Positions 23,272-30,969 are shown, numbered from the stretch's first letter. The stretch is DNA of 33,514 nucleotides from Paraburkholderia sp. CNPSo 3274 (GCF_024206475.1 NZ_JAMBPR010000078.1:1-33514); one strand, 5' to 3'. A program made the numbers and translations. The notes: generated by a model not told the origin, from the sequence alone.

Positions 23272-24948
23272 ATGCAAGAGCATATTCAGCAACCCACACT
23301 TCCGCTGTCCCGCATCAAGCTCGGTCGTAACCCGAGAACGTACTTTGACGACGCAGAGATGCAGGAGATGCGTGCGTCGGTGCGTGCGCGCGGCGTTGAT
23401 ACGCCGATTCTCGTTCGCCCGATCGACGATGGGTTCTACGAACTCATCGCTGGCGGGCGTCGTTACAAAGCTGCGATGGAAGAACGTGGCGAGAGCTACG
23501 AGATGCCCGTTGCTGTGAAGTACGTCGACGAGTTCGAAGCCGAGGAAATGGCGCTCATCGAGAACATCCAGCGTTCGGATATGTCGCCTGGCGAGGAGGC
23601 AGTCGACGCGGCGAAGCTCGTCGGTCGCTGTCAGGGTGATCGGGAGGAGGCGGCACGCCGTCTCGGCTGGAGCGTCCACACGCTCGACAGTCGCCTCGCG
23701 CTCATGAACTGCAGTGCGTCCGTTCTGGAAGCGCTCAACACCCGCAGCATCAAGCTCGGCCACGCCGAACTGTTCGCGGCTTTCACGAAGGAGCAGCAGG
23801 ACAAGCTCCTGCCCGTCGTTGTGAAAGAACGGCACAGTGTCGCCGACCTGAAGAAAGTACTGGAGCGCGCAGCATGCTCGCTCTCTGCCGCGATCTTCGA
23901 CAAGGTGGACTGCGCCGGATGCCAGCACAACTCGGCCGCTCAGGCTGAGATGTTCGGCGAGTCGATCGGCACCGGCAGTTGTACGAACCGTGCCTGCTAC
24001 AGCGAAAAAACGGAAAAGCAGCTCGAAGCAACGGCCGCAGGCCTGCGCGACGAGTACCAGACCGTTCGCATCGTTCGGCCCGGCGACAACCACACGCGCA
24101 TCCAGCTCGTGGCGGATGGTCCGAAGGGCGTTGGCGCTGAACAGGCGAAGGCGTGCTATGCGTGCCAGAACTTCGGCGCGGCGGTGAGCGGTCTGCCCGA
24201 CTCGCTGGGCAACGTCTACAAAGGCCAGTGCTTCGACACCGTCTGCAACATGAAGAAGGTTGCTGCACGCATCAAGAGCGAAAAGCCATCGGCACCGGCC
24301 ACGGCGAAAGCTGCACCGGCAGCGGGCGCATCGAAGGCCGTGAACGCTGCAAAGGGCGACAAGCCCGCTGCAGCTGCACCTGAAGCGACGACGGTGTCTG
24401 AATCCGACCGGGTGAAGGCATACCGGGTCGCGCTCTGGCGCAAGGCGCTGCGTCGCGAGGTCAGTACGGACGTTGCGCTTGCGCGTCAGTATCTGATCGC
24501 AATCGTGGCGACTGGCCAGGCACGGTGCATCGACGGCGGTCCGGTTACGACCGTGTGGGAGCGCCTGATTGACGACAAGCCGGCCGTGGGTGACTTCGGC
24601 AAGGCCGCGTCGGCAGCGTCGCAGGTCCAGTCGGATCAGCAGGTGAAGCTCGTCGTGGCCATGACGCTCTCCGCAATCCAGGGTGTCGATGTTACGTACC
24701 TCACGCAGATGTGCCGTCACCACAAGCTCGACCTCACGAAGCACTGGAAGCTCGACAAGGAGTTTCTGGAGCTGATCACGAAGTCGGAGATGAAGGTGGT
24801 AGCCGACGAACTCGGTCTGCGCGCAGCGATGGGCGCAGATCACTTCAAGAAAGTGTTCGCGAAATCGAAAGCTGAAGTGATCGAGGCAATGCTGACCGTC
24901 GAGGGTTTCGACTACGTCGGCAAGGTGCTGAAGGTCCTGAAGTTCTGA
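23272..24948 (+). CDS. parB: PRTRC system ParB family protein
   Basis: 558 residues starting MQEHIQQPTLPLSRIKLGRN, with GGAG 10 nt upstream. The ParB/Spo0J N-domain shows GGRRYKAA (61-68) and ENIQRSDMSPGEEA (97-110), then an HTH (AARRLGWSVHTLDSRLAL). Two copies of a Cys module follow: C214-x2-C217...C237-x4-C242 and C295-x2-C298...C320-x4-C325, which look like paired metal sites. An Ala/Lys linker (~336-380) leads to a helical C-terminal domain. Family knowledge places this large ParB at the head of the PRTRC cassette; it may bind partition sites with CTP like other ParBs, but this is not shown here. First gene after leader L2. Confidence 0.92.
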   Translation: MQEHIQQPTLPLSRIKLGRNPRTYFDDAEMQEMRASVRARGVDTPILVRPIDDGFYELIAGGRRYKAAMEERGESYEMPVAVKYVDEFEAEEMALIENIQRSDMSPGEEAVDAAKLVGRCQGDREEAARRLGWSVHTLDSRLALMNCSASVLEALNTRSIKLGHAELFAAFTKEQQDKLLPVVVKERHSVADLKKVLERAACSLSAAIFDKVDCAGCQHNSAAQAEMFGESIGTGSCTNRACYSEKTEKQLEATAAGLRDEYQTVRIVRPGDNHTRIQLVADGPKGVGAEQAKACYACQNFGAAVSGLPDSLGNVYKGQCFDTVCNMKKVAARIKSEKPSAPATAKAAPAAGASKAVNAAKGDKPAAAAPEATTVSESDRVKAYRVALWRKALRREVSTDVALARQYLIAIVATGQARCIDGGPVTTVWERLIDDKPAVGDFGKAASAASQVQSDQQVKLVVAMTLSAIQGVDVTYLTQMCRHHKLDLTKHWKLDKEFLELITKSEMKVVADELGLRAAMGADHFKKVFAKSKAEVIEAMLTVEGFDYVGKVLKVLKF

Positions 24949-24952
24949 CAAC

Positions 24953-25016
24953 TGCCGTGGGGTTTCCCCGGCACATTCCCTGATACACGCCGCGTTTCTC
25001 GCGGCGTTCCTTTTTT
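24953..25016 (+). terminator. Tandem hairpins between parB and PRTRC E
   Basis: Hairpin 1 TGCCGtGGGG-ttt-CCCCgGCA (24953-24973) without a T-run. Hairpin 2 ACGCCGCG-tttct-CGCGGCGT (24987-25007) followed by TCCTTTTTT. The ATG of the next gene is 12 nt later with GAGG in between, so no promoter fits. Confidence 0.85.
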
Positions 25017-25028
25017 CAAGAGGTTTTT

Positions 25029-25496
25029 ATGTTCCAGGAACTCGAAGCATTCGTGCGCGAGACCGGAAAGGTCACGCTCACGATGAAAATGGCAGGCGAC
25101 CTGATGGCAGTGGTGGTCATGCCGTGCGGCGACTCGAAAGAGGTGGCGCTGCGGCAACCGCTGGTGCTCACGGCGTCGCCGGCCGATCTCGATGAGGGCT
25201 TCGTCGAAGCCCTGCAATCGTTCCACGGCGTGCACCGCTCACTCGCGGAGCAGGTAAGCGCCACGAACGAGATCCTGCAGGCGGCTGAAAAGTCGCAGGC
25301 GGGCAAGGCGCAGAAGGCGTTGTCGAAGGGATCGAAGCCGGCGCTTCCCGCGCCCGCATCACAGCCCGACGGCAACGACGAAGACGAGTCGCCGGACGCC
25401 GAAAACGCCACTGCGGCGCAGTCGCCGACGGTCGATGCAACTTCGGCGTCGGCAGCACCTGCTGACGGTAAGTCCGATCTGTTTGCTCTTCTGTGA
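25029..25496 (+). CDS. PRTRC system protein E
   Basis: 155 residues, MFQELEAFVRETGKVTLTMK..., beginning with the beta-rich segment MKMAGDLMAVVVMPCGDSKE typical of protein E, then SPADLDEGFVEALQSFHGVH, and an Ala/Lys/Asp-rich variable tail ending SDLFALL. Recognised mainly by size, sequence style and its place between ParB and protein C. GAGG precedes the ATG right after a terminator hairpin. Function unknown. Confidence 0.85.
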   Translation: MFQELEAFVRETGKVTLTMKMAGDLMAVVVMPCGDSKEVALRQPLVLTASPADLDEGFVEALQSFHGVHRSLAEQVSATNEILQAAEKSQAGKAQKALSKGSKPALPAPASQPDGNDEDESPDAENATAAQSPTVDATSASAAPADGKSDLFALL

Positions 25497-25507
25497 GGGT
25501 TCGCACC

Positions 25508-25726
25508 ATGGCAATCAACGTAGCCACACTCGTTCGCGAATTTATCTACAACGGCATGCACTTCGTGGATCCCGGTCCGGCGTTCTCGCCCGATCAGGTT
25601 CGCGATCTCTACGCGGCGCAGTATCCGGAACTCACGACCGCCACGGTCGACGGGCCGGAAGTCGCGGGCGAGGTCGCCAGCTACAAGTTCGTCCGCGCAG
25701 CCGGTGCCAAAGGCTCCCATGCGTAA
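25508..25726 (+). CDS. PRTRC system protein C
   Basis: 72 residues, MAINVATLVREFIYNGMHFV... The motif FIYNGMHFVDPGPAFSPDQV, then Y-PELTTATVDGP and YKFVRAAGAKG, is what I know as PRTRC protein C. GAGG is upstream and the gap to protein E is 11 nt. Small, likely a single compact ubiquitin-like or beta-grasp-sized domain in length; that idea is only speculation. Confidence 0.88.
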   Translation: MAINVATLVREFIYNGMHFVDPGPAFSPDQVRDLYAAQYPELTTATVDGPEVAGEVASYKFVRAAGAKGSHA

Positions 25727-25738
25727 GGACGCTCTGCT

Positions 25739-25806
25739 CAAGGCCCTGTCCGATCCGGACAAGGGCTTCAACCAACAGGAACCGCCCGAAAGGGCGGTTT
25801 TTCTTT
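25739..25806 (+). terminator. Tandem hairpins between PRTRC C and F
   Basis: Hairpin 1 AAGGCCCTGTCC/GGACAAGGGCTT (25739-25768). Hairpin 2 ACCGCCC-gaaa-GGGCGGT (25781-25798) followed by TTTTTCTTT. The next ATG is at 25826. Confidence 0.82.
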
Positions 25807-25825
25807 ACGACGACGAGATGAACAA

Positions 25826-26965
25826 ATGTTGCTCGATCCTTCATACGCTGATCGATCGATCGTTGACGGCGCGTGCGAAGCCTGGCAACCGCCACGCCTT
25901 GCCGCTCCCCGACATCGATCTTCCCCTTGTGTTCTGACGCTGCCGGACATTGCAGACGATGTGCCGTCCGGCATCACGCTCAGATGGCGCGCCGAACTCG
26001 CCATCAACGACATCGTGCTCGAGCAGTTCCGGCACGGCCCGTTGCGTGCGACGGACGTGCAAGCGCCGACAAGTGCGGCGGACGCATTCCAGCAGGCGTT
26101 TTTCATCTGGATGCAAAGGCAGATTCGTCAGCCCTTGCGGTTCCTCTCGGTCACGTTCGAGCTCTGTGACACCAACGCCGTTGAGGATCGCATCGCCTAC
26201 CAGGACAGCGATGAGTTCAAGCCGAAGGGTCCGCTTCATCTGGGCGTCAAGCTGACCGATGAGTGGGTGCATGAGATTGGCCCGCTCGCTGAACCGCTCA
26301 GGGCGTGTCATCCGCTGCTGCTTCACACGCTTTTCTCGCTCGTTGACCGGGTTTCCGGCAAAACCGTCCTTATTCGCACGCCCGGCTGGTTCCTCCAGGA
26401 ATTCGCCTGCATGCACTGGGAGGGCGACGAGAGCGCGAAAGACGAAGACGTGCGTGAGCTGTTCGTCGCGTATCACGGCGCGGACGAAGAGACGGTGGAG
26501 CGTTACCTGCCGTCGAACGTTCTCCCGGAGATCTATCCCGATGAGATCCGGAGGCCATCGAAACCGGATGGGCGCCGCAGCAGGCGGCTCGCGCTTTCCG
26601 AGCGCGAGCTGCTTGAACTGCAGGCGCGTTGTTCCGGCATGCCATCAAAGGTGTGTGCTGAGCTGGCCGCGCTTCATCGGCTGCTCAGGCGCGCGGGCAA
26701 GCGTCCACTGCTGAACACGGGCTACGACTCGCGGCCGATTTATTCGGGCTGCACGTTGATGCTCGCGACCAACGAGCGATCCATCGAGATTCTCGACGAC
26801 TACATGAACGGTGAGTACCAGGCCGGAGAAGCGACCGAGTACAGCTGCTTCATTGAATTTTCCAGAACGAAACGGGGCATCCGCGAGCAGTACGCGCAAT
26901 GGAGCCTTGCCTTCCAGATGCTTCACCACCTCGACCGGCTGCTGGCGCTGGTGGTGAGCCCCTAA
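25826..26965 (+). CDS. PRTRC system protein F
   Basis: 379 residues, MLLDPSYADRSIVDGACEAW... The start at 25826 is weakly supported by GAG 9 nt upstream; another ATG 9 nt earlier is out of frame. Features: FQQAFFIWMQRQIRQPLRFL (~91-110), WVHEIGPLAEPLRACHPLLL, TPGWFLQEFACMHWEGDES, then YDSRPIYSGCTLMLATNERS toward the end. These and the position before protein B identify protein F. Function unknown; no catalytic motif was recognised. Confidence 0.85.
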   Translation: MLLDPSYADRSIVDGACEAWQPPRLAAPRHRSSPCVLTLPDIADDVPSGITLRWRAELAINDIVLEQFRHGPLRATDVQAPTSAADAFQQAFFIWMQRQIRQPLRFLSVTFELCDTNAVEDRIAYQDSDEFKPKGPLHLGVKLTDEWVHEIGPLAEPLRACHPLLLHTLFSLVDRVSGKTVLIRTPGWFLQEFACMHWEGDESAKDEDVRELFVAYHGADEETVERYLPSNVLPEIYPDEIRRPSKPDGRRSRRLALSERELLELQARCSGMPSKVCAELAALHRLLRRAGKRPLLNTGYDSRPIYSGCTLMLATNERSIEILDDYMNGEYQAGEATEYSCFIEFSRTKRGIREQYAQWSLAFQMLHHLDRLLALVVSP

Positions 26966-26980
26966 TCAGGAGTTTTTCCC

Positions 26981-27709
26981 ATGAGTGATGTTTCGATTGG
27001 CCGTACAGGCCATGACGTGTCCCTGTCGTCTGCATTGCTGCTCTATGCTGGCCAGAACGGCGCGCACTACGCGACCGTCCACCGCATCGCCGCCGATCGC
27101 GTGTCGGGTCGTCCCGTTATCGGGGCGGGCCGCCCCCTCGATCGCCGCGCGCTCATCACCACGCTCATGCAGCTGGAGAAGAGCGCGGCGCCCAAGTGCG
27201 AGTTTCTGCCCGCCAACCTGTTGGGCGTGTCTTCCGCCGCGGTCACGTGGTGGTGTCCGCCGGCGCCGCGCCGCGTGTTCTTTGACTGCAAGGAACTCGG
27301 CAAACGCAGTCGCGTTGTTTCGCATCCGGGGCTGGTGTTTCAGGCCTCGTTGACGGGGTTCCGTGTGTTCGCGCTGAAGGAGAGCGGACGCCCGACTCCG
27401 GATACGCCGCTGTTCGAGCCGCCGTACTTCAACACGTGGGACCTCGGCGAGATCTGCATCGGTTCGGCGCAGGTCCCCCGGCGCATCGAGGTTGATGCGA
27501 TTGGCGGCTGGGAAGATGGCTTTTTCAACTCCGCCTTCACGCATCCGAATCACGGTGGCAAGCGCGTGACGTACGAGGACGGGTTCTATGCGTTCTGGCG
27601 CGACATGCTCGACGGCAAGTTCGAGGTGTTTCCGCTCGACGTGCTGGTACCGATAAAAGGTGCAACGGCGGGCAAGCTCGTCGCTGGCGCGATCGGAGGG
27701 AAGGCATGA
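26981..27709 (+). CDS. PRTRC system protein B
   Basis: 242 residues. AGGAG precedes the ATG at 26981. Contains SALLLYAGQNGAHYATVHRI near the N-terminus, FLPANLLGVSSAAVTWWCPP (~76-95), and WDLGEICIGSAQVPRR with AFTHPNHGG toward the C-terminus, the pattern of E2/Cys-poor PRTRC protein B. It shares an ATGA overlap with the protein A gene, so these are translated together. Known only as part of the cassette; a role alongside the JAB and ThiF partners is inferred. Confidence 0.88.
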   Translation: MSDVSIGRTGHDVSLSSALLLYAGQNGAHYATVHRIAADRVSGRPVIGAGRPLDRRALITTLMQLEKSAAPKCEFLPANLLGVSSAAVTWWCPPAPRRVFFDCKELGKRSRVVSHPGLVFQASLTGFRVFALKESGRPTPDTPLFEPPYFNTWDLGEICIGSAQVPRRIEVDAIGGWEDGFFNSAFTHPNHGGKRVTYEDGFYAFWRDMLDGKFEVFPLDVLVPIKGATAGKLVAGAIGGKA

Positions 27710-28341
27710 ATCCCATCGATTTCGCTCTTCAGCACTCGTTCCCCTCGGTGATGGTGCCCACGCGTGAGCCGGTGGCGCCCATGACCGTGCCGGGCGAGCG
27801 GTTGCTCATCGCGTCGAATGGCGTGTTCCTCGAGATCAATCGCCCATGGATCCGTCTGGTTCGTCGGCTGGGGGTGTTTGAGTGGCGCACGTCGGTGCCC
27901 TATGGCGAGGCGGCCGAGCTGACCGAACTGGCGTGCGGCTCCGTGCCGGCCGAACTGGTCGCGGGGTTTGCACACATGGCGCGTGCGGCTCTTCCCAACG
28001 AGGCGGGCGCATGGATTGTGTGGGACGCGGCAACGGGGGAATTTCGCGTCGTACCGCTTCCCTCGTTGTCGCACAGTCCTGCTCACCTGAGCTACGAACG
28101 CCCGGAATTGCGCAGCGGTGAATGGCTGGTCGTGGATTGCCATTCGCACGGCAGCGGAAGTGCGTACTTCTCGACGACCGATGATCGCGACGATCAGCAC
28201 GACGTGAAGTTTGCGCTCGTGCTCGGTCATTGCCATCGCGTACCGTCAGTCGCGCTGCGTCTTTGTGCGAAAGGACGGTTCGAACCCGCGCAGGCGGTTC
28301 CGCAGAAGTGGATGACGGCACTGGAAGGAGAGGTCGCATGA
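27706..28341 (+). CDS. PRTRC system protein A (JAB/JAMM metalloprotease-like)
   Basis: 211 residues. The JAMM metal site is complete in order: H146-S-H148, seven residues, S156, two residues, D159 (CHSHGSGSAYFSTTD). A candidate catalytic Glu lies upstream. JAB domains cleave isopeptide bonds to ubiquitin-like proteins or remove C-terminal tails in sulfur-carrier systems. ATGA overlaps link it to protein B before and the ThiF gene after. The presence of both a JAB and an E1-like enzyme in one operon suggests protein tagging and untagging, which is inference. Confidence 0.92.
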   Translation: MNPIDFALQHSFPSVMVPTREPVAPMTVPGERLLIASNGVFLEINRPWIRLVRRLGVFEWRTSVPYGEAAELTELACGSVPAELVAGFAHMARAALPNEAGAWIVWDAATGEFRVVPLPSLSHSPAHLSYERPELRSGEWLVVDCHSHGSGSAYFSTTDDRDDQHDVKFALVLGHCHRVPSVALRLCAKGRFEPAQAVPQKWMTALEGEVA

Positions 28342-29141
28342 ACGGACCCATTCTTCACAAGACGCCGCCCCACATGCTCAACGGACCGTGGAAGGTGGTT
28401 GTGGTTGGCGCGGGTGGTACTGGCAGTGCGCTGCTCCCGTCGCTCGCGCGACTGCACCACGCAATGATCGAGCTGGGGCACCCGGGCGGTATCGAGTGCA
28501 CGGTCTACGACGATGACACGGTCAGCGAATTCAACGTTGGCAGGCAGGGTTTCTATCCCAACGACGTCGGCCAGTACAAGGCGACGTTGCTGGTGAACCG
28601 GCTCAATCTGCTGATGGGGACGAACTGGGTGGCTGAACCGCGTCGCATCGATTCGCGGATCAACCTGCACACTGACATCGTCATCGGTTGCGTCGATTCG
28701 CGACGTGCGCGTCACGCGATCGTGCAGGCCGCGAAACGGGGAAAGTGCCTCTACTACCTCGATTGCGGCAACGAGACGGACCGTGGTCAGGTCATTCTCG
28801 GCGAGTTCGGCAAGCCCCGGCACGACCGGTTGCCCCATGTGGGCGATCTGTTCCCGGACATGCTGAATGCCAAGAACGACAAGGGTGACGATTCCCCGTC
28901 GTGTTCGATGGCGGATGCACTGCGCAAGCAGTCGCTCGTCATCAACCAGGCGATTTCGGTGCAGGCTTTCAACCTGCTCTGGTCGCTGTTTCGAAATGGC
29001 GGTCTTACGTTTTCGAGTGTGTTCGTGAATCTCGCAACGGGACGCACGAATCCGATTCCGATTGACCCCGCTGCATGGGCGCGTTTCGGTTACGAAGCGC
29101 CGCCCATGAAAAAGCCCGCACGCCGTCGCAAGGCAGCGTGA
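28338..29141 (+). CDS. PRTRC system ThiF family (E1-like) protein
   Basis: 267 residues starting at the ATGA overlap. The E1/ThiF/MoeB adenylation fold is clear: WKVVVVGAGGTGSALLPSLA (nucleotide loop GAGGTGS, 24-30), YDDDTVSEFNVGRQGFYPND (D60, R69, Q70) and GQYKATLLVNRLN (K81), then IGCVDSRRARHAI and YYLDCGNE. It would activate a C-terminal carboxylate with ATP. It ends in a basic tail (KKPARRRKAA). Substrate unknown. Confidence 0.93.
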   Translation: MNGPILHKTPPHMLNGPWKVVVVGAGGTGSALLPSLARLHHAMIELGHPGGIECTVYDDDTVSEFNVGRQGFYPNDVGQYKATLLVNRLNLLMGTNWVAEPRRIDSRINLHTDIVIGCVDSRRARHAIVQAAKRGKCLYYLDCGNETDRGQVILGEFGKPRHDRLPHVGDLFPDMLNAKNDKGDDSPSCSMADALRKQSLVINQAISVQAFNLLWSLFRNGGLTFSSVFVNLATGRTNPIPIDPAAWARFGYEAPPMKKPARRRKAA

Positions 29142-29155
29142 GGGGCACCTCCCGC

Positions 29156-29231
29156 GAGTCACACAGCGTTTTACGCCGCTGTGTGACTCATACCCCTCCG
29201 TAATTATTTCGGCCCTCAGCCCGAGGGCCGA
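29156..29231 (+). terminator. Two long hairpins after the ThiF gene
   Basis: A perfect 13-bp stem GAGTCACACAGCG/CGCTGTGTGACTC (29156-29189), then CATACCCCTCCG, then TCGGCCCTC/GAGGGCCGA (29209-29231). Neither has a T-run, so they may be RNA-processing or stability elements rather than terminators. Confidence 0.6.
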
Positions 29232-29260
29232 CCGTTACCTATTCCTGCAAGGAGCTTCAA

Positions 29261-29752
29261 ATGCATATGTTTTTTTCAAGTACTGTTCAGGCGCGTTTCG
29301 GCCGCGCGGCGACGGAACGCACCAGGGCCATGCTATTCGCGGTGGCGTTGTTCGCTGCGACCGGCCTCCACCGGCTGTGGGGCTTCGCGAAGCCTCACCA
29401 TGCGTGGTTGCGTGTGCTGGAGGTGCGATGGCTTGGACACTGGGCGCCCAGCAGTATCGAACATCTTGCGGCGGCATTCGCCGGCTGCGTGCTGTTCGTG
29501 ATGCTGTGGTCGAGCTTCGTGTCTCAGACCACCCGTAACCGCGCCCTTCTGGGGCTCGTGTTTGCGGTGCTGTACGGCATCACGTCCACGTGGAAGTACG
29601 ACGGTCGCGAGTATCTTGCGACCGGAGATGTCAACCAGTTGGCGCAGATGGTTGCCGACGTGTTCGGTCTGTTGCTGGCGCTCGCGTGGCTGACCTGGCC
29701 GGAACGCTCGAACCGCCTGCAGTACGTCCCCGGACGTGGCTACCGTGCGTGA
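29261..29752 (+). CDS. Multi-pass membrane protein, VanZ-like appearance
   Basis: 163 residues, MHMFFSSTVQARFGRAATER..., with AAGGAG 10 nt upstream. Three to four membrane segments: ~25-38, ~70-83 (AGCVLFVMLWSSF), ~94-107 (ALLGLVFAVLYGITS) and ~132-146 (VADVFGLLLALAWL). The WKYDGREYLATGDVNQLAQM stretch resembles the VanZ loop (E...Q....R..D..D), an impression only. Last gene of the L2 unit; a strong terminator follows. Confidence 0.7.
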   Translation: MHMFFSSTVQARFGRAATERTRAMLFAVALFAATGLHRLWGFAKPHHAWLRVLEVRWLGHWAPSSIEHLAAAFAGCVLFVMLWSSFVSQTTRNRALLGLVFAVLYGITSTWKYDGREYLATGDVNQLAQMVADVFGLLLALAWLTWPERSNRLQYVPGRGYRA

Positions 29753-29781
29753 TTCAACGCGTCGCCGGAATTCCTGAAACC

Positions 29782-29816
29782 AACGCAGTCCCGCGAAAGC
29801 GGGCTGCGTTTTTTTT
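29782..29816 (+). terminator. Strong intrinsic terminator of the PRTRC unit
   Basis: AACGCAGtCCCGC-gaaa-GCGGGcTGCGTT followed by T6-8 and CG. Confidence 0.94.
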
Positions 29817-29936
29817 CGTCCGGAGCTTCCTAGGTCCGGCAGCACGAACTTCGTGCGCGCACCGCGCGTGGTGCGGGCCGATAAAACATAGGTCGTTTCG
29901 GCGAGCATTCCGGCTCGGCACTGGGCGCGCGCGCCT

Positions 29937-30010
29937 TAGACTGTCCCTATTCCCCGCGCTTTCTGCGCATCGACCTGACCACAGCGGCGTGCTGCTGTGC
30001 TTCTTTTTGT
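29937..30010 (+). promoter_or_regulatory. Rightward leader element L3
   Basis: TAGACT (-10, 29937-29942), 13 nt, hairpin 1 (GCGC-tttct-GCGC, 29956-29968), ATCGACC, hairpin 2 (CACAGC-ggcgtgct-GCTGTG, 29980-29999), then CTTCTTTTTGT. Close relative of L2. Confidence 0.73.
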
Positions 30011-30054
30011 CTCACCGGCCGGACCTTCGTCCTGCCGCCAATGCATACCCCGTT

Positions 30055-30091
30055 GGGAGCCCACTCCCTTCGGGATGCGGCTCCCTTTTTT
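30055..30091 (+). terminator. Second terminator hairpin before the 83-residue gene
   Basis: GGGAGCC/GGCTCCC stem with internal ACTCCCTTCGGGATG, then T6. It lies 45 nt after the T-run of L3 and 19 nt before the next ATG, so transcripts from L3 must pass two terminators. Confidence 0.8.
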
Positions 30092-30109
30092 GTTCAAAGG
30101 AGCTGCACC

Positions 30110-30361
30110 ATGCTGAATGTTTCCGCTGCCTCGCAACCCGCCGTGAAGGTTCTCGAACTCAACGGCTTTCGCGAAAAGCAACGCATCACCGCGCAGGATG
30201 TCCAGGCAAGTCCCCCGCAGCTTCATGCCGGTACGATCGTTTCCGTCTGGAGCGATCGCACGGCAACGGTGCAGTGGGACTACGATCTGCCGTTCGCTGT
30301 TGAACGTCGGCTCGTGAATGCTGGCCACGTCGAACTGCACAATCTGGCACGTCATTCGTAA
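30110..30361 (+). CDS. 83-residue unknown protein (KOW/SH3-like look)
   Basis: MLNVSAASQPAVKVLELNGF..., AAGGAG 9 nt upstream. The C-terminal half (PPQLHAGTIVSVWSDRTATV, then QWDYDLPFAVERRLVNAGHV) has the beta-strand rhythm of small SH3-like barrels: G-x-V-x-W-S-D...V-x-W-D. It is like the 64-residue protein at 18318-18512 in style. First gene of the L3 unit. Confidence 0.65.
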   Translation: MLNVSAASQPAVKVLELNGFREKQRITAQDVQASPPQLHAGTIVSVWSDRTATVQWDYDLPFAVERRLVNAGHVELHNLARHS

Positions 30362-30401
30362 CGGCGTGGGCGTTTAGCCCCGCCTTCAACGCTTCACCCG
30401 C

Positions 30402-30473
30402 GCTGGGAGTCACCTCCCAGCCAATTCCCATACCCGTTCGGGCAACCACTGCCCGAAGGGGCTCCGGTTGCCC
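30402..30473 (+). promoter_or_regulatory. Intergenic RNA with mutually exclusive hairpins
   Basis: GCTGGGAG-tcac-CTCCCAGC (30402-30421) precedes two competing pairings: TTCGGGCA/TGCCCGAA (30437-30444 with 30450-30457), or GGGCAACC/GGTTGCCC (30440-30447 with 30466-30473). They share bases 30440-30444, so only one can form. It sits 23 nt before the lipoprotein ATG. Confidence 0.5.
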
Positions 30474-30495
30474 TCACTACCTTGAGGCAGCCGCC

Positions 30496-30957
30496 ATGAT
30501 CCGCATTTTTCTCGCCGTCGTTGTTCTTTCCGTTCTCTCCGGTTGCGCAAGCACCGACTTCGGCTCGCCCGACGTCTACCAACGCTCGGATGTCCAGCGC
30601 GCCGGTACGCTCGAACAGGTGACCGTCGTTCGCGTTCGCCGCATCACGATTCAGGTGCCGGGCAACAACTCGGGTCTCACGAGCCTCGTGAGCGCAGGTC
30701 TCGGCGCCTTTCTCGGCTCCAAAACGATCGGAAATGGCAACGGTCGCTATGTCGCGGCAGCGATGTCCGGTGCCGTAACGGGCTTCGTCGCCCAGCACGT
30801 GAGCGACGCGCTCTCGCGCACCGCCGGTCTCGAAATTGTGGTGCGCAAGGCGGATGGCTCGCTTCGCGTCATTACTCAACCCGACGACCAGTTGTTCTCG
30901 CCTGGCGATCGCGTGCTCTTCATGGACACAAGCTCGGGCGTTCGCGTCACGCACTGA
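30496..30957 (+). CDS. Glycine-zipper (SlyB/Pcp-like) lipoprotein
   Basis: 153 residues with a signal peptide and lipobox ending LSGC (MIRIFLAVVVLSVLSGC). The mature part has the SlyB/Pcp plan: a beta strand QVTVVRVRRITIQ, a Gly-zipper SLVSAGLGAFLGSKTIGNGN followed by GAVTGFVAQHVSDALSR, then VVRKADGSLRVITQPDDQLF and PGDRVLFMDTSSGVRV. Likely outer-membrane anchored. GAGG is present about 12 nt before the ATG. Confidence 0.85.
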   Translation: MIRIFLAVVVLSVLSGCASTDFGSPDVYQRSDVQRAGTLEQVTVVRVRRITIQVPGNNSGLTSLVSAGLGAFLGSKTIGNGNGRYVAAAMSGAVTGFVAQHVSDALSRTAGLEIVVRKADGSLRVITQPDDQLFSPGDRVLFMDTSSGVRVTH

Positions 30958-30969
30958 CGTATTCCCTTT

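Noticed and set aside
23164..24951. 595-codon open frame on the minus strand across the parB gene
   Set aside because: It is an antisense shadow; composition is His/Arg/Cys-rich and the plus-strand frame has clear ParB motifs.
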